Source of the DNA: Paratinospora sagittata
Lineage: Eukaryota > Streptophyta > Magnoliopsida > Ranunculales > Menispermaceae
Reading direction: 5' to 3'
Assembly: GCA_035771175.1 (NCBI GenBank)
Contig: CM069592.1
Coordinates: 39,758,198 to 39,822,197, forward strand
DNA: 64,000 nt
The notes below the pieces were generated by a model. It made no database searches and was not told the origin of the DNA. It saw nothing but the letters and a program-made list of their open reading frames with translations. Positions 11,220 to 24,241 of this stretch are shown in pieces (position 1 is the stretch's first letter; each line of letters begins with the position of its first letter). A program made the position numbers and the translations under genes.

Positions 11220-13200
11220 AAGCTTTTTGTGAAAAGGGGCTGACAACTCTAATGAGTCCCACATGATAAGTTGGAAGTTCGTTCAACGTCCAATTGAAAA
11301 GGGTGGCCTTGGCATCGGTAACATCTCTCTTAGAAACAAAGCTCTTTGTGCAAAATGGGTTTGGCACTTCCACAAAGAGAATCAGTCTTATAGGGCACGT
11401 ATTATCACTAGCAAATTCGGGTCGATTGAGTTTTGTAGGAGAATCATCCCAAATATTTGAACTACTTACAGGAGTCCTTGGAAATTTGTCATCTCTCTTC
11501 TTCCTGAAATGTTTTTGTTTATGCGTCCTCGTGTCGGGGATGGTTGTTCTTTTTCATTTTGGGAAGACCGATGGATTAGTGATACCCCTCTCGCAAATCT
11601 GTTTCCTAGATTGTACCACTTGTCGCCTTTTCCTAATTTCCCAATTGCTCACTTTATCTCAAACAATAATATCCTCGAGCCTATCCAATGGAACCTTTCT
11701 TTCCCCACTTCTTTATCTGTCGGCCAACAATCCGAGTTGGAGTTACTGTTACCTATTCTTAGCCAAGCCTCTTGCTCAGTTGGCCCAGATCGATTTGTGT
11801 ACACTCTTCATTCATCTGACACTTTCTCTACCAAGTCCTTGTTCCATCATCTTTCTGACCATGATCTGTTTACCCCTTTCCCTCTTGCCCCCTCTATTTG
11901 GAAAGCTCATATTCTGTCACACCCCAGTACACAGCACACCGCAGTGTCTAGTACCCCCGGGATGTGATGAGTACCCCCGCAGGGCATACTCCAGCTGTTA
12001 TATACCACATAATATTGTCACATCCCAGTACACAGCACACCGCAGCGTCTAGTACCCCCGGGATCATTTGTCCACACTATTCATTCATGAATAGTGCAGG
12101 GCCTATTCAGATTGCGAAATCAAACCTTATGAGGTTGTGAATTCGAATCTGGGGGAGACCCTACACTATTCATGAATGAATAGTGTGGACAAATGATCCC
12201 GGGGGTACTAGACGCTGCGGTGTGCTGTGTACTGGGATGTGACAATATTATGTGGTATATAACGGCTGGAGTATTCCCTGCGGGGGTACTCATCACATCC
12301 CGGGGGTACTAGACACTGCGGTGTGCTGTGTTCAGTGGTTACTCAGAGTTCGGATTCAAACTATAGGTTGTGAGTTCGAATCTGGGAGAGGCCCTGCACT
12401 ATTCATGACTAGTGAATAGTGTGGACAAATGATCCCGGGGGTACTAGACGCTACGGTGGGCTGTGTACTGGGATGTGACAATATTATGTGGTATATAACG
12501 GCTGGGGTATGCGTACCCATCACATCCCGAGGGTACTAGACACTGCGGTGTGCTGTGTACTAGGGTGTGACATATTCCGTCTAAAGTGAAAGTGTTTGGG
12601 TGGCTTTTGGCCCATAATAAGCTAAACATGGGTGATATTCTTCAAAGGAAATTGCCTCATTTCTATCTGCTCCCACATTGCTGTCCACTTTGTCTGAATG
12701 ATGCTAAGTCTGCTGATCGTGTGTTTTTTTCTTGTTCTTATTCCTCTAAAGTTTGGGAGGAATGGTACCTAAGACTAGGTGATAAATTTGGTGCTCCCAG
12801 GTCGTGTGGTGATTGCTTGATGATGGAGAATGTTCGTGGTCTGCATGGCAAGGGTTTGGATGTGATGAGGACGGCATCATGGGGTACGCTATGGATGCTA
12901 TGGTTGGAACGTAATCTTCGTATTTTTGATGACAAGATTAGGAACGTGCACTCCCTTTGGAATGATATTATTATCATGGCTGAATCTTGGTTGGTGACGT
13001 TTAATATGAATGGGGACTACTCTCTTTCTGATTGGGTTAGAAATAGGGATAGCTGCTTGTGTTAATTTCGTATACGCTTGTTCTTTTTTCAATTTCTATA
13101 TTGCTGTTTTTTGAGTACTACTGGTGCTCCAGCAGTATGAGTTTGTATTTTGGCTCTTTTGATGTTATGATTATTAATGTAATGTTTGTTTCCTTTCAAA
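11220..13200 (+). mobile_element. LINE B, 5'-truncated, nested inside LINE A
   Basis: LINE B splits the reading frame of LINE A and is flanked by AAGATGAA (11212-11219 and 13201-13208). Its frame starts after the catalytic core with WKFVQRPIEKGGLGIGNISL and NKALCAKWVWHF, typical of the segment between reverse transcriptase and the zinc region. It continues through VGDGCSFSFWEDRWI. After the foldback at 11915-12572 it resumes as VKVFGWLLAHNKLNMGDILQ with the zf-RVT Cys/His pattern (CCPLCL, SADRVFFSC), ending at the stop at 13063-13065. A 3' untranslated tail ends TTTCCTTTCAAA. Confidence 0.85.
11915..12572. mobile_element. 658-bp foldback element with TG...CA ends, nested inside LINE B
   Basis: It is flanked by a perfect 5-base duplication TATTC (11910-11914 and 12573-12577). 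The ends are inverted repeats of about 40 bases, starting TGTCACACCCCAGTACACAG on the left with its reverse complement on the right (one base differs). The ~100-base terminal module recurs inside in both orientations (about 11915-12090, inverted at 12140-12335, again inverted at 12400-12572), so most of the element can fold into a hairpin. The central part carries two tRNA B-box-like segments (GTGAATTCGAATCTGG near 12130 and GTGAGTTCGAATCTGG near 12370). It has no coding capacity. Removing it restores the LINE B frame exactly (WKAHI then PSKVKVF). TG...CA ends plus a 5-bp duplication fit integrase-type insertion; the inverted layout does not fit a normal LTR element. Confidence 0.8.
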
Positions 13201-14602
13201 AAGATGAAGGATCTTTGGAGTCTATGGGATGAGGTGCTTCTTTTTGCAGCAACATGGGCTGCATGTTCCAAGTTTTCGGGTGGCTTTTCTGTGTTGGAAT
13301 GGTTCCGTAATTGGTCATGTTGCATGAAGTAATAGACTTTTGGGTTATGTTTTCGCTTGTAATGGTTGTGCTTGGTGGGGGGATACCTTCTCCCTGGGTT
13401 TGTATTTTGTAACCAGGTTTTTTATACTTAATATTAATACTATTAGTTTCCTCTCAAAAAATAAAAATAAAAAGGAATATCAGAATAGAGGTTTGTAAAC
13501 TGAAACTCCTTCTATCTGAAAAGCTCTGGTGATTTGCTTCTGTTGACCTTTGATCATATACTGTGGTGGATTCAATTGCTGGGAGATACCTGAGGAAGAG
13601 TTTTGGTGGAAATTTTTTGGCAAAAGGAGAACAATGGTTTTTTGTTTGCCAGGACACTGTTGATCAGAAGCCTGTATTCACAGCATGGCTCTGTGATGTT
13701 TGTAAACTCAGCTTTTCCACCCTTTACCTTCCCCTTTGGACATAAGGAAACCTCATAATTTTCTGAACTAGATGATGAAGTTTCCAAATCACGGATGATC
13801 ATTGGATCCGAATCTTTCCTCTTGGGATTCTCAACATTAATCTCTGAATGTTTAATCCCAGGTGAATGATCTCTTCTGGGGATCCGATCCTGCCCTGTGA
13901 AACCAAGGGCTTCTTGGAAAATGTTTTTAGATCTCGAGAAATTTTGGCAATTTCTCTAGAAGGTTTATCACCTTGCAAATGGCTTTCTATGGATAATGAG
14001 GTCAGATGAGAATACAATGTAGTGGATTGCTTTCTATGATGAGAATTAGTTTCAGAGTCGTATCTACTAAAGAATTTTGATGGTCCAACAGTTGAGACTT
14101 GCGAGAAAGAATTAATAGTAGATGATGAAGAGGCGGTACCTTTTCCATGCATTTGCTTTTGGTTGTGCTTCCAATTTTCCAGGCGTCCCCAGTCAAGGAC
14201 CCCAAAGTTCAAAGCCTTCTCTTGCAGGTTTTCTCCTTTGTCTACTAGCTGGAGATAACGTGGCAAATTTGACATATATATTTTCACAAGCTCAGCTTCT
14301 TTGGTTGTTCTCTCCCCATTCTGCTCCTTCCGGTAAGCCCATCTAGGAGGAACTGACATCTCATCATCTATACTTTTTTCTATTTTACTATGCCGACAAG
14401 CATAAGATTGACTAACAGAATTTTCTGATTTTGGCCCGTCTTGGAGCTTCAAGCTTTGGCTTGATCGAGATGAAGTAATCCTCTCCATATCAGCTCTTGG
14501 GGCTTGATCATTCCTCAGACTCTTTTTGGGATGAGGATGCTGTCCCATGTACTCAGCGCTGGTAGACAATATCTTTGATGGCATAGCACCATGTATTTTC
14601 AT

Positions 14603-15272
14603 ATATCACCATTATATATTGCCTGCCAAGAATCAGATAATTTTTTTGTCATGCTCATCTGATTCATACCGGCATTTTCCTCTGAATATAAAAGTTACAA
14701 CAGAGTACTATATTTCCTCAACCTTTTGAGACAATTCTGCTAGCATTTGACTCCAAAGTATTGTATGGACATGGTATCAAAAGCTAGTCCCATCGAGAGA
14801 ATGACAAGGATTCAATTCTCACTTCTCAGTAGTAGTAGTAGTACTTGTTTTAACACCAGACAGAAAGCTGATTCCTGGAGAACAATGAAACCAAAATCAA
14901 GTAATGATTACGATCACATATTCCATAGAAGTAAAACAAAAGAATGAAACAAAACCTTGCAAGAGAGAGAGAGAGAGATAAAAATACATGTTTGATTGAC
15001 TAAATTCAACAAATTCAATCCTTAATTTAAGAACTAAGCAGCTTATCCTTTACGAAACCAACAAATACAACGCATACTAGGACTAATAATATAACATATA
15101 AATAGTCCTTTCTTTACTAATCTACATGTAGGAATCATTTCATATTGTCATCTCTTTCCCCTCTGGCTTACTCATAAACTCCTCCCTGTAACAGTTGAGA
15201 CAAGTCAGTTTTTTTCCTTAAAAAAAAAATCAAAAAAAATTCTGAACTTTCTTCACCTTGTTCTCTGGAGGT
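14603..15272. other. Region between the DUF3527 pseudogene and a small gene
   Basis: Probably the former 5' part or leader of the minus-strand DUF3527 gene. It contains a short (AGT)n run near 14829-14843, a B-box-like GGATTCAATTCTC near 14808, and a (GA)n run near 14965. No further exon was identified. Confidence 0.35.
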
Positions 15273-15434
15273 ATGGAAGAAGATGGAGTTCGTGTGAGAA
15301 GCTTTCGTTACAAAGACTACAACAACAGAAGGGTGTTCTTGCAGAGCTACCCGCTTTATTGGGAAGAAGAAGAAGAAGAAGAAGAAGATTATGATAATGA
15401 TGGAAAAGGGAAGAAGGGTAAAAAGATGTGCTAA
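15273..15434 (+). CDS. Small acidic-tailed plant protein (53 aa)
   Basis: A single open frame starts ATGGAAGAAGATGGAG and stops TAA, giving 53 residues. The N-terminal half, RSFRYKDYNNRRVFLQSYPL followed by YW, reads like a conserved basic/aromatic motif that I associate with small uncharacterised plant proteins. It is followed by eight consecutive Glu encoded by a pure GAA run, then a Lys/Gly-rich end (GKGKKGKKMC). There is no signal peptide or membrane segment. A nuclear or cytosolic role is possible but unproven. The strand is opposite to the neighbouring pseudogenes. The frame is short, so the call depends on the non-random motif, and repeat-length variation in the GAA run is likely between alleles. 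Confidence 0.55.
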   Translation: MEEDGVRVRSFRYKDYNNRRVFLQSYPLYWEEEEEEEEDYDNDGKGKKGKKMC

Positions 15435-16129
15435 TTTCCAAAGAAGATTATGATAATGAGATTTGTATTAAGAAATTTTCTTACACATGCAAGAATGTCT
15501 TCTATGCTGACAGAGGACCATTTGGATGCATGTTTGAGTACATATATTAAATGATTTCTATGAAAGCATTTTCATCTATGCAGTATGAGTTTTAATTTTC
15601 CTTTTTTTTTTTCTTTTCTTTTGGGTGAGGGTATATATATATATGTTGGTGTCCACCAAATTTTATGCAGCAAGTTCAAGCATGTGCATGCAGCAAAGAT
15701 GTGCTAATTCCAAATAAAAGCTCAAAATCTAATGTAGAAAATCTCATACATGAAAACTCATTGATTGAAGGGCAGCTTTGAGAGCACATGAGGAACATGA
15801 AGGAAGCAAGAAAGCAACAAATCAAATTGAACTCCTGGTTAGAATCAAGAAAAAGATAAGCTTAGAGATATTTAGGCAGTTGAAACCGGCATTCTCATGT
15901 AGAACCCTAATACTGTAGTTTCTGAATTTTTTAATTCTATGTCAAATTTCATTCAAATTACGATGGAATATAAATATTACAAGTAAATAATTATTTTTGG
16001 GCATCAGTACAGGTGTTTTTTGGTTCTCTTGTTTTCGATTTCATGTATAAGCTATAAGAAAGGTCGGTCTAGCACATGGGGTGAGCTCAACTTCAATTGT
16101 TTGAAGACAAATAAGCAGACACTAAAATT
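15435..16129. other. Intergenic DNA after the small acidic protein
   Basis: AT-rich, no gene recognised. A short phrase around the stop of the preceding gene (AAGATGTGCTAATT) recurs near 15698, which hints at a small local duplication. Confidence 0.4.
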
Positions 16130-16446
16130 GGCTAAGTGGTTGGGTAGAGGGGCAAGTAACCGAGAGGTTGCGAGTTCAAGCCCCATCTACTTGTTCCCCC
16201 TCCAAGGTATATACGAGCCCGAACGGGAAATTTCTCCGCAGTTTCAGGAGGATGCCCTCTTTGCGGGCTAGGGGCTTGCACCCCATCCACTTGTTCCCCC
16301 TCCAAGGTATATACGAGCCCGAACGAAAAATTTCTCCGGAGTTTCAGGAGGGTGCCCTCTTTGCGGGCTAGGTGCTTGCACTCCCCTGGACTTAGTCGGA
16401 TGCGCGCAAGCTGGCCTGGATACCCAGGTCTTCAAAAAAAAAAAAA
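16130..16446 (+). mobile_element. tRNA-derived SINE with an internal 100-bp duplication
   Basis: The unit begins with an A-box-like GGCTAAGTGGTTGGGTAGAGG and a B-box-like GCGAGTTCAAGCCCC, spaced as in tRNA-derived SINEs, and ends in a run of 13 A's after GGATACCCAGGTCTTC. The body contains two tandem 100-base units, 16181-16280 and 16281-16380, each starting CCCCATCYACTTGTTCCCCC and ending GCTAGGNGCTTGCA. Target-site duplications were not clear. Confidence 0.75.
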
Positions 16447-16499
16447 TACAAGAAACTCGGGGGGGTCATACATTTACAAACCAAGCTTCTTTGGTGGTC

Positions 16500-19189
<2,690 letters not shown>

Positions 19190-20151
19190 CTGATAGCAGT
19201 TTATTGAAATACAATCTGTGCAAAATCATTCATAGCAACATCAAACAAAAATAAATTGAAATTCAAAAACTTTTATTTCCAATCATTCTCAAAAAGAGAA
19301 ACCGAGTTTAACCCTTCAAAAGGACAAACAATTTTGTTAATATTTGTTGTTAAGATCAACAGATCCACTAATGGACCTCAAAGATAATAACAGTATTGGA
19401 TGATTCTATCTCCATGATTGTGTCTTATTCTAAGATTTTATTTATTTCTTCTTCTTTTTTTAAACTTCTCCATTTGAGCAAAGTATAATTGTTTATACTG
19501 TAATATTACCAAAGGACAACGAATTCAATTATCAAGATCTTTGGATGGATTCGACAATTTTGTTAGCTTGGAAGATTTAAAGAACATTGTCCCTTTGAAG
19601 GTTTCACTCACTAGACCTAAAAGGATAATGATCTAGGGACTAATAGTTTCTTTTACTACTCTATATGAACAAAGTATAATTGTCTATTCTGTAATAATAT
19701 TGTCAAAGAACAATGATTCACTTACCAAGATGTTTTGATGGATTCCACAAGTTGGTTAGTTCGGACTTTGGAAGATTTAAGAACATAGTGCCTTTGAAGG
19801 TTACACTCACTAGACCTAAAAGTATAATGTCTAGGGACTATGCCAAATATCACTTTCAAATAGTAATATCCATTAATGCTTAACCAAATGTTTTCCGCTT
19901 TCTAACCATCCAATATAAATAGAGATCAAACAGTTCAACCAATTAAGGCAGGCCTAAAACAAAAGGCGATTAGCCACCTAGGTGTAGACCCAGGCAGGGT
20001 GAAGTGGTGAACAACCCAGTGGGAGCCTGGCCCTAAGTGCAAGGTGCACTCATATACCCATGTTCTCAGGCACCTAACGCATATGCCCAATATTTTTCAC
20101 GGCCCCGACCATTAGCCCTGCCAAACAGCCCCCAATTATAGATGCCTCTTA
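19190..20151. other. Intergenic DNA between two truncated gene copies
   Basis: No exon of the missing helicase N terminus was found. It contains the ~190-bp tandem pair listed separately. At 19950-20130 it holds GC-richer text of the type AAAAGGCGATTAGCCACCTAGG that looks like a dispersed repeat. Confidence 0.45.
19480..19848. repeat. Diverged tandem pair of ~190 bp
   Basis: Unit 1 (about 19480-19669) and unit 2 (about 19670-19848) both contain AAAGTATAATTG, a GATGGATTC phrase, GGAAGATTTAA, CCTTTGAAGGTT and CACTCACTAGACCTAAAAG. The spacing is similar but there are several small gaps. Confidence 0.7.
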
Positions 20152-20433
20152 AAATGTAAGCACACACCTAAAGGGCTGTTCTCTTATCCTATTGATGTGA
20201 ATGGAACCCGGTATTCCATGCACTGGGCGTCTGAGGCTCATAGGAACTCATGGCATGTTCTTCTTGATGCAACCACTTTGGTTGTAGGGGAAGATCAGCT
20301 GAACCTAGCACTCCACCGGCCTGACTTTGTGTTGTGTACTCTTGATAATACACATGCTCGGCCAGAAAAGATTACCTGCCTCCTGGTAAGGAGGAAATCT
20401 TTCGATGCGGCTTCGAATCAAACTCATGAATGA
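20152..20433 (+). pseudogene. 3' fragment of the MOCOS-like gene (duplicated copy)
   Basis: The last ~85 codons of the gene at 5435-6718 are repeated here and remain open: GLFSYP, MHWASEAHRNSWHVLLDA, RPDFVLCTLDNTHA, to the same stop context. There is no upstream domain, no leader exon and no promoter seen. A start at an internal Met (20197) would give a 78-residue fragment lacking most of the fold. I treat it as a duplication remnant, not a gene. Confidence 0.85.
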
Positions 20434-21361
20434 GAAGGGCTTGTTTCAGAATTGTTACATTGAATGAGCTATAATATCTAATATCTATACTTGTATTTCA
20501 CTATTAATGGGAGAAATTGTACTAAAAAGATTGATGGAAAGAAAACTCTACCCCATCTGTTTAATCCAAGAAGCTAATAACTTAGGTGATAAACATTCAT
20601 GCCACTCTTGGCTTATCTATAAAGTTTTTCATGGTTTCAGTATCCACTTTTCCCATATCATGTTTGAAACACAATATGAAATGAGAGAAGATAAGAAAAA
20701 AAGGCTTTCCATGACCTTTTGGTATTAAGAGACCAATAATTTTTCTCTGCCTCAATAATCCAAAAAACATAAGAAAAAAAAGATGAAAAGGTAAAGACCA
20801 TCCTATGTTTATTTGCAAGGTCATGAAAGTAACCATTCATGGCTTTGAAGTGAGTGGGGCAACTTTATCTTCAACACTTCCACAATCTGCTGAGGTTTGT
20901 AAAGTTTCCAATATCAGCAGCAATACTTGGATTTTCTTCTGCTCTCTTAACTTCAGCAGCATCAATCAAATCTTAGCACTACAATCTACAACTTAGAACA
21001 TCTACATCAGACAGTTAGAACTTAGAAGATCAGTCCAGCTCCCTTTTAGTGTGGCTCACTAATGTCAGAGTTTATATCTAGGTAGAAGATCTCCACGAGC
21101 TGAGCATTAGGTATAGCAAGTATCTGTATAAGACACCTTGGAGATGAAAGATGATAGGTTTGTACACTATCCATGTAAGAACCACATAAGCACTACGTGT
21201 TGCCTGACATATAAAGGACCATGTACAAATGCAGTCACTTGATACATTTAGTACAAGAAGGAATTAATGATTTACAAAGGCTTTGCCAGCTATATCACAG
21301 AGCTATGTCCACATGAATGCAGGGTATCAAAGGTTTGAGCTGAACTAGGTTCCCAATTATA
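20152..21361 (+). repeat. Segmental duplication, copy 2
   Basis: Partner of 6437-8521. It preserves the empty sites for the LINE tail and the MITE found in copy 1, so those inserted after the copies separated, or were lost from this copy. The breakpoints show no repeat that would explain the duplication. Confidence 0.85.
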
Positions 21362-22003
21362 TTGCATATCCCCCATGATAGCAAACACAAACAAGGATCA
21401 AAGTCTTTTCTCACTGAATTAGGATGCCCCACTGAAACCTACAGCAATGACTAGGGATTTCTTTTTTTACACATATTAATAGAAAATGCAGAGATTAGCT
21501 CCCAAATAAAAAAGAAGGGGAAATAAAGGCTCTACCCTTATACGTTGCCTTAATCCTAGTTGCCTAAGAGAGAAAGTGCATTCCTTAACAGCATAAAAAA
21601 AGAGAAGTAGACAGCTTGAAAAAAAAAAAAATTAATTATAAGATCAATGTAAGCATCAAGTCATGAAGAAAAAAGGAAAATACATGGAAATAACAGAGAG
21701 AAATGCACAATAACGCCAACTTCAACATGAAAAGATAAGCACAAACTATAGGTGTTGTAAATAAATATAACTCAAAAGTAGTTCCTGGATAATGCTACAA
21801 TGAACATTCTGAAACGGTAAAAGGATGCCTTCCTAAACTAAAATATTAACATAGCATAGAAAACCCATAGCAAAAAACACAAGCGTTCTAACGAAGAAGC
21901 AAAAGAAAAGCTCAACAAGCCAAAAGACCCAGCGAGCTCTTTTGGTCAGCCTTGAAGTTCGAAGCATATATACTAAATACCAGTACACATTGATTTCAAA
22001 AGA
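21362..22003. other. 3' flank of the acetolactate synthase gene
   Basis: AT-rich and without a coding frame of interest. The minus-strand ALS 3' untranslated region and polyadenylation site should lie in its right half. Confidence 0.5.
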
Positions 22004-24241
22004 TCAATACTTTGATCGCCCATCACCCTCAGTGATCACATCTTTGAAGGCTCCACCGCTAGGAATCATAGGTAGCACATGCTCTTGATGAGGCACAATG
22101 ACATCCAGCACGTATGGCCCAGGGGTCTCCAGCATTTTCTGAATAGCTTCCTTCACCTCACTCTTTTTTGAGACACGTGCAGCAGGTATATTACATGCTT
22201 CTGCAAACTTCACCATATCTGGAAATATCTCAGATTCCCTTGATGGGTCTCCCAGATACGTGTGAGCCCTATTCGCCTTATAGAACCGATCCTCCCATTG
22301 AACAACCATGCCCAAATGCTGGTTGTTCAAGAGCAAGACTTTGACAGGAAGGTTTTCCACCCGTATCGTTGCTAACTCCTGGATATTCATGATAAAGCTT
22401 CCATCACCATCAATATCCACAACAACATCATCAGGTCTAGCAACAGCTGCCCCAATTGCAGAAGGCAACCCAAAACCCATAGCACCTAATCCACCTGACG
22501 TTAGCCATTGACGAGGTCCCTTAAACTTGTAAAATTGGGCAGCCCACATCTGGTGCTGGCCAACACCCGTGCTGATCACAGCTTCCCCATTTGTCAATTC
22601 ATCCAAAACTTGAATTGCATATTGAGGAGGAATTGCTTCTCCAAAAGTTTTAAAACTCAACGGATACTTCTCTTTCTGCTCATTAAGCTCCTTCGTCCAA
22701 GCTGAGAAATCAAGATTAAACTGTGAGGCCCTCTCTTCTAACAATATATTCATCCCATCCAATGCCAACTTCACATCAACACATATAGATACATGGGGTT
22801 GCTTGTTCTTTCCAATCTCAGCAGGGTCAATATCAATGTGAACAATCTTAGCTCGGCTTGCAAAAGTTTCAATTTTACCCGTGACACGATCATCAAATCT
22901 AACTCCAAACGCAAGCAACAAGTCCGAACTATCCACAGCGTAATTCGCATACACAGTTCCGTGCATTCCAAGCATTCCAAGAGATAGGTCATCACCACTC
23001 GGATAAGCTCCAAGACCCATTAAAGTACTTGTAACTGGTATACCCGTAAGCTCAACAAACCGCCTCAACTCCTCACTTGAATTCAAACACCCACCTCCAA
23101 CATACAAAACCGGTTTCTTCGCCTCCGAGATCAATCTCACAATTTGCTCCAACTGGGACAATATAGGCGTTTTGGGCATTCTTGACAGATACCCGGGTAG
23201 CTTCATGGGCTTATTCCATATAGGCACGACAAACTGCTGTTGTATATCCTTTGGAATATCAATTAAAACTGGTCCCGGTCGCCCTGAAGCCGCCAAGAAG
23301 AACGCCTCGCGCACAACTCGTGGTATATCTTCAACATCAAGAACAAGATAATTATGCTTCGTAATAGACCGCGTTACCTCCACAATTGGCGTCTCTTGAA
23401 ACGCATCTGTCCCAATCATCCTCCTTGGAACTTGTCCCGTAATTGCAACGATAGGAATACTATCCAGCATAGCATCGGCTAGTCCACTCACCAGATTTGT
23501 CGCTCCGGGGCCTGACGTCGCAATGCATACACCAGGGCACCCAAGGCTCCTCGCATACCTATTACAATCAGAACTTCTATCATTATTTGTGTGTTATAAA
23601 AAAAAAGTGTAATGCTTAAGTAACACACTCGCAAAACACAAATTTTTTACATTGTCCTTGAGAATTGTTGGATCACCTTGAAGCATGCACAATCAAGACA
23701 TGATTGGATTCAATCCAACAACTTTCAAGGAAGTGATTCACGCAATCGAACAGCTTTCAAGGACAATGTCCAAAATGTGTTAAAAAAGTTTTTCTCATTA
23801 AAAAAAAGAGAGAAAATAATAAAAATTATGATCATAATATTACCCTTCCGCAGCAAAAATTCCGCCTTGCTCGTGCCGCGGAAGAACATTTCTGATCGTT
23901 TCGGAGCGCGTAAGAGCTTGGTGAATCTCCATTGAAGCTCCTCCGGGATACGCGAACACGTCCGTGACGCCTTCCCGTTCCAGAGCTTCCACGAGCACAT
24001 CCGCGCCTTTCCTCGGCTCATCCGCTGCGAATCTAGAGACAAAAGGCTGAGGAGTCGTGTCGGTAGTAGCAGTTAAAGCGACAATGGTTCTTGAATCTGA
24101 TAATGTGTTCGAGATGAAGCTCGGTGGATTGATCTTCTTCCGGTGATGATGATGATGATTTGTGGAACTCGGAAGGATGACTTTCGACGAATTGAACAAA
24201 GGATGTTTTAGCAACGTGAAATTTCCGGTTGCGAACTCCAT
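22004..24241 (-). CDS. ALS: Acetolactate (acetohydroxyacid) synthase catalytic subunit, plastid
   Basis: ALS makes 2-acetolactate or 2-aceto-2-hydroxybutyrate, the first common step of Val, Leu and Ile synthesis, in plastids with ThDP, Mg and FAD. Exons 24241-23844 and 23558-22004 join in phase 2 (GAAGG/GTATGCG) to 650 residues, near the usual 650-670. A His/Ser-rich transit peptide fills about the first 65 residues.

The N-terminal ThDP domain holds [18 protein letters not shown] and the catalytic Glu in RHEQGG (about 124). The central FAD-binding part has [15 protein letters not shown]. The C-terminal ThDP domain has [13 protein letters not shown] and NNQHLGM. Positions where substitutions cause herbicide resistance carry the sensitive residues (Ala in GGAS, Pro in QVPRR, Asp in RFDDR, Trp in QWEDR, Ser in PSGG). 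Most plant ALS genes have no intron, so the intron is unusual. Confidence 0.97.
23559..23843 (-). other. Intron in the ALS gene, with inverted-repeat content
   Basis: The 285-base insertion has a GTAATA donor and a TTGTAATAG acceptor and is AT-rich, with frame stops. Removal restores the invariant AAEGYARS reading exactly. Its middle contains inverted repeats: ACATTGTCCTTGA occurs in both orientations (near 23651 and 23762), and CCTTGAGAATTGTTGGAT pairs with ATCCAACAACTTTCAAGG. GGTA occurs at both exon-intron borders. Confidence 0.85.

Larger units (their letters stand above)
10872..13473 (+). mobile_element. LINE A, 5'-truncated, inserted in the DUF3527 gene
   Basis: The element is bounded by a perfect 16-base target duplication, GGAATATCAGAATAGA, at 10856-10871 and 13474-13489. 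Its 3' end has the A-rich tail CAAAAAATAAAAATAAAAA. Coding text on the plus strand begins with a zf-RVT domain (MADIMQKRFPFR, CPNCCVMCKEGE, ANHLF) and runs to LERNRRIFQNEMK at 11211. It is then cut by LINE B and resumes after 13208 as KMKDLWSLWDEVLLFAATWA to SGGFSVLEWFRNW and a stop near 13331. The reverse-transcriptase and endonuclease domains are missing, so it was dead on arrival. Confidence 0.85.
9074..14602 (-). pseudogene. DUF3527 family gene, disrupted
   Basis: Minus-strand blocks in correct order match the plant DUF3527 family (function unknown). N-terminal: NLPRYLQLVDKGENLQEKA and LNFGVLDWGRLENWKHNQK (about 14270-14160). Middle: SSPLKRLLDPLLKPRAINRR (near 10500). C-terminal: VKDGLQTLPFAVDNNS, VVGQMKVS, ILREFVLFG, LPSGVHGVPAEG, GGWDMGC, TPKGGICSVSFNASILSVQS, ending PPLSLVGRV. 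The last intron acceptor is at 9374 (TCCACAG/GGAGGC).

Damage seen: a frame change near 13900-13850 before EINVENPKRKDSD; a stop (TAG) and frame changes near 13600-13520; a 2.6-kb LINE insertion at 10872-13473; a frame change near 9640, between PSPLI and GGSSCDCGGWD. No intact product is expected. N-terminal exons upstream of 14602 were not identified. Confidence 0.85.

Noticed and set aside
12120..12390. tRNA genes suggested by GTTCGAATC-type motifs
   Set aside because: No acceptor stem or cloverleaf can be drawn; they are tRNA-like parts of repeats. The same holds for motifs near 2945, 16175, 35865 and 37460.
12444..12629. Minus-strand frame across the foldback and LINE B
   Set aside because: It reads through the inverted repeat and is an artefact of the palindrome.
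20197..20433. 78-residue frame in the duplicated MOCOS-like end as a separate gene
   Set aside because: It lacks promoter, leader exons and most of the fold; it is a truncated copy.
22508..22987. Frames on the plus strand opposite acetolactate synthase
   Set aside because: Antisense shadows of a conserved enzyme.
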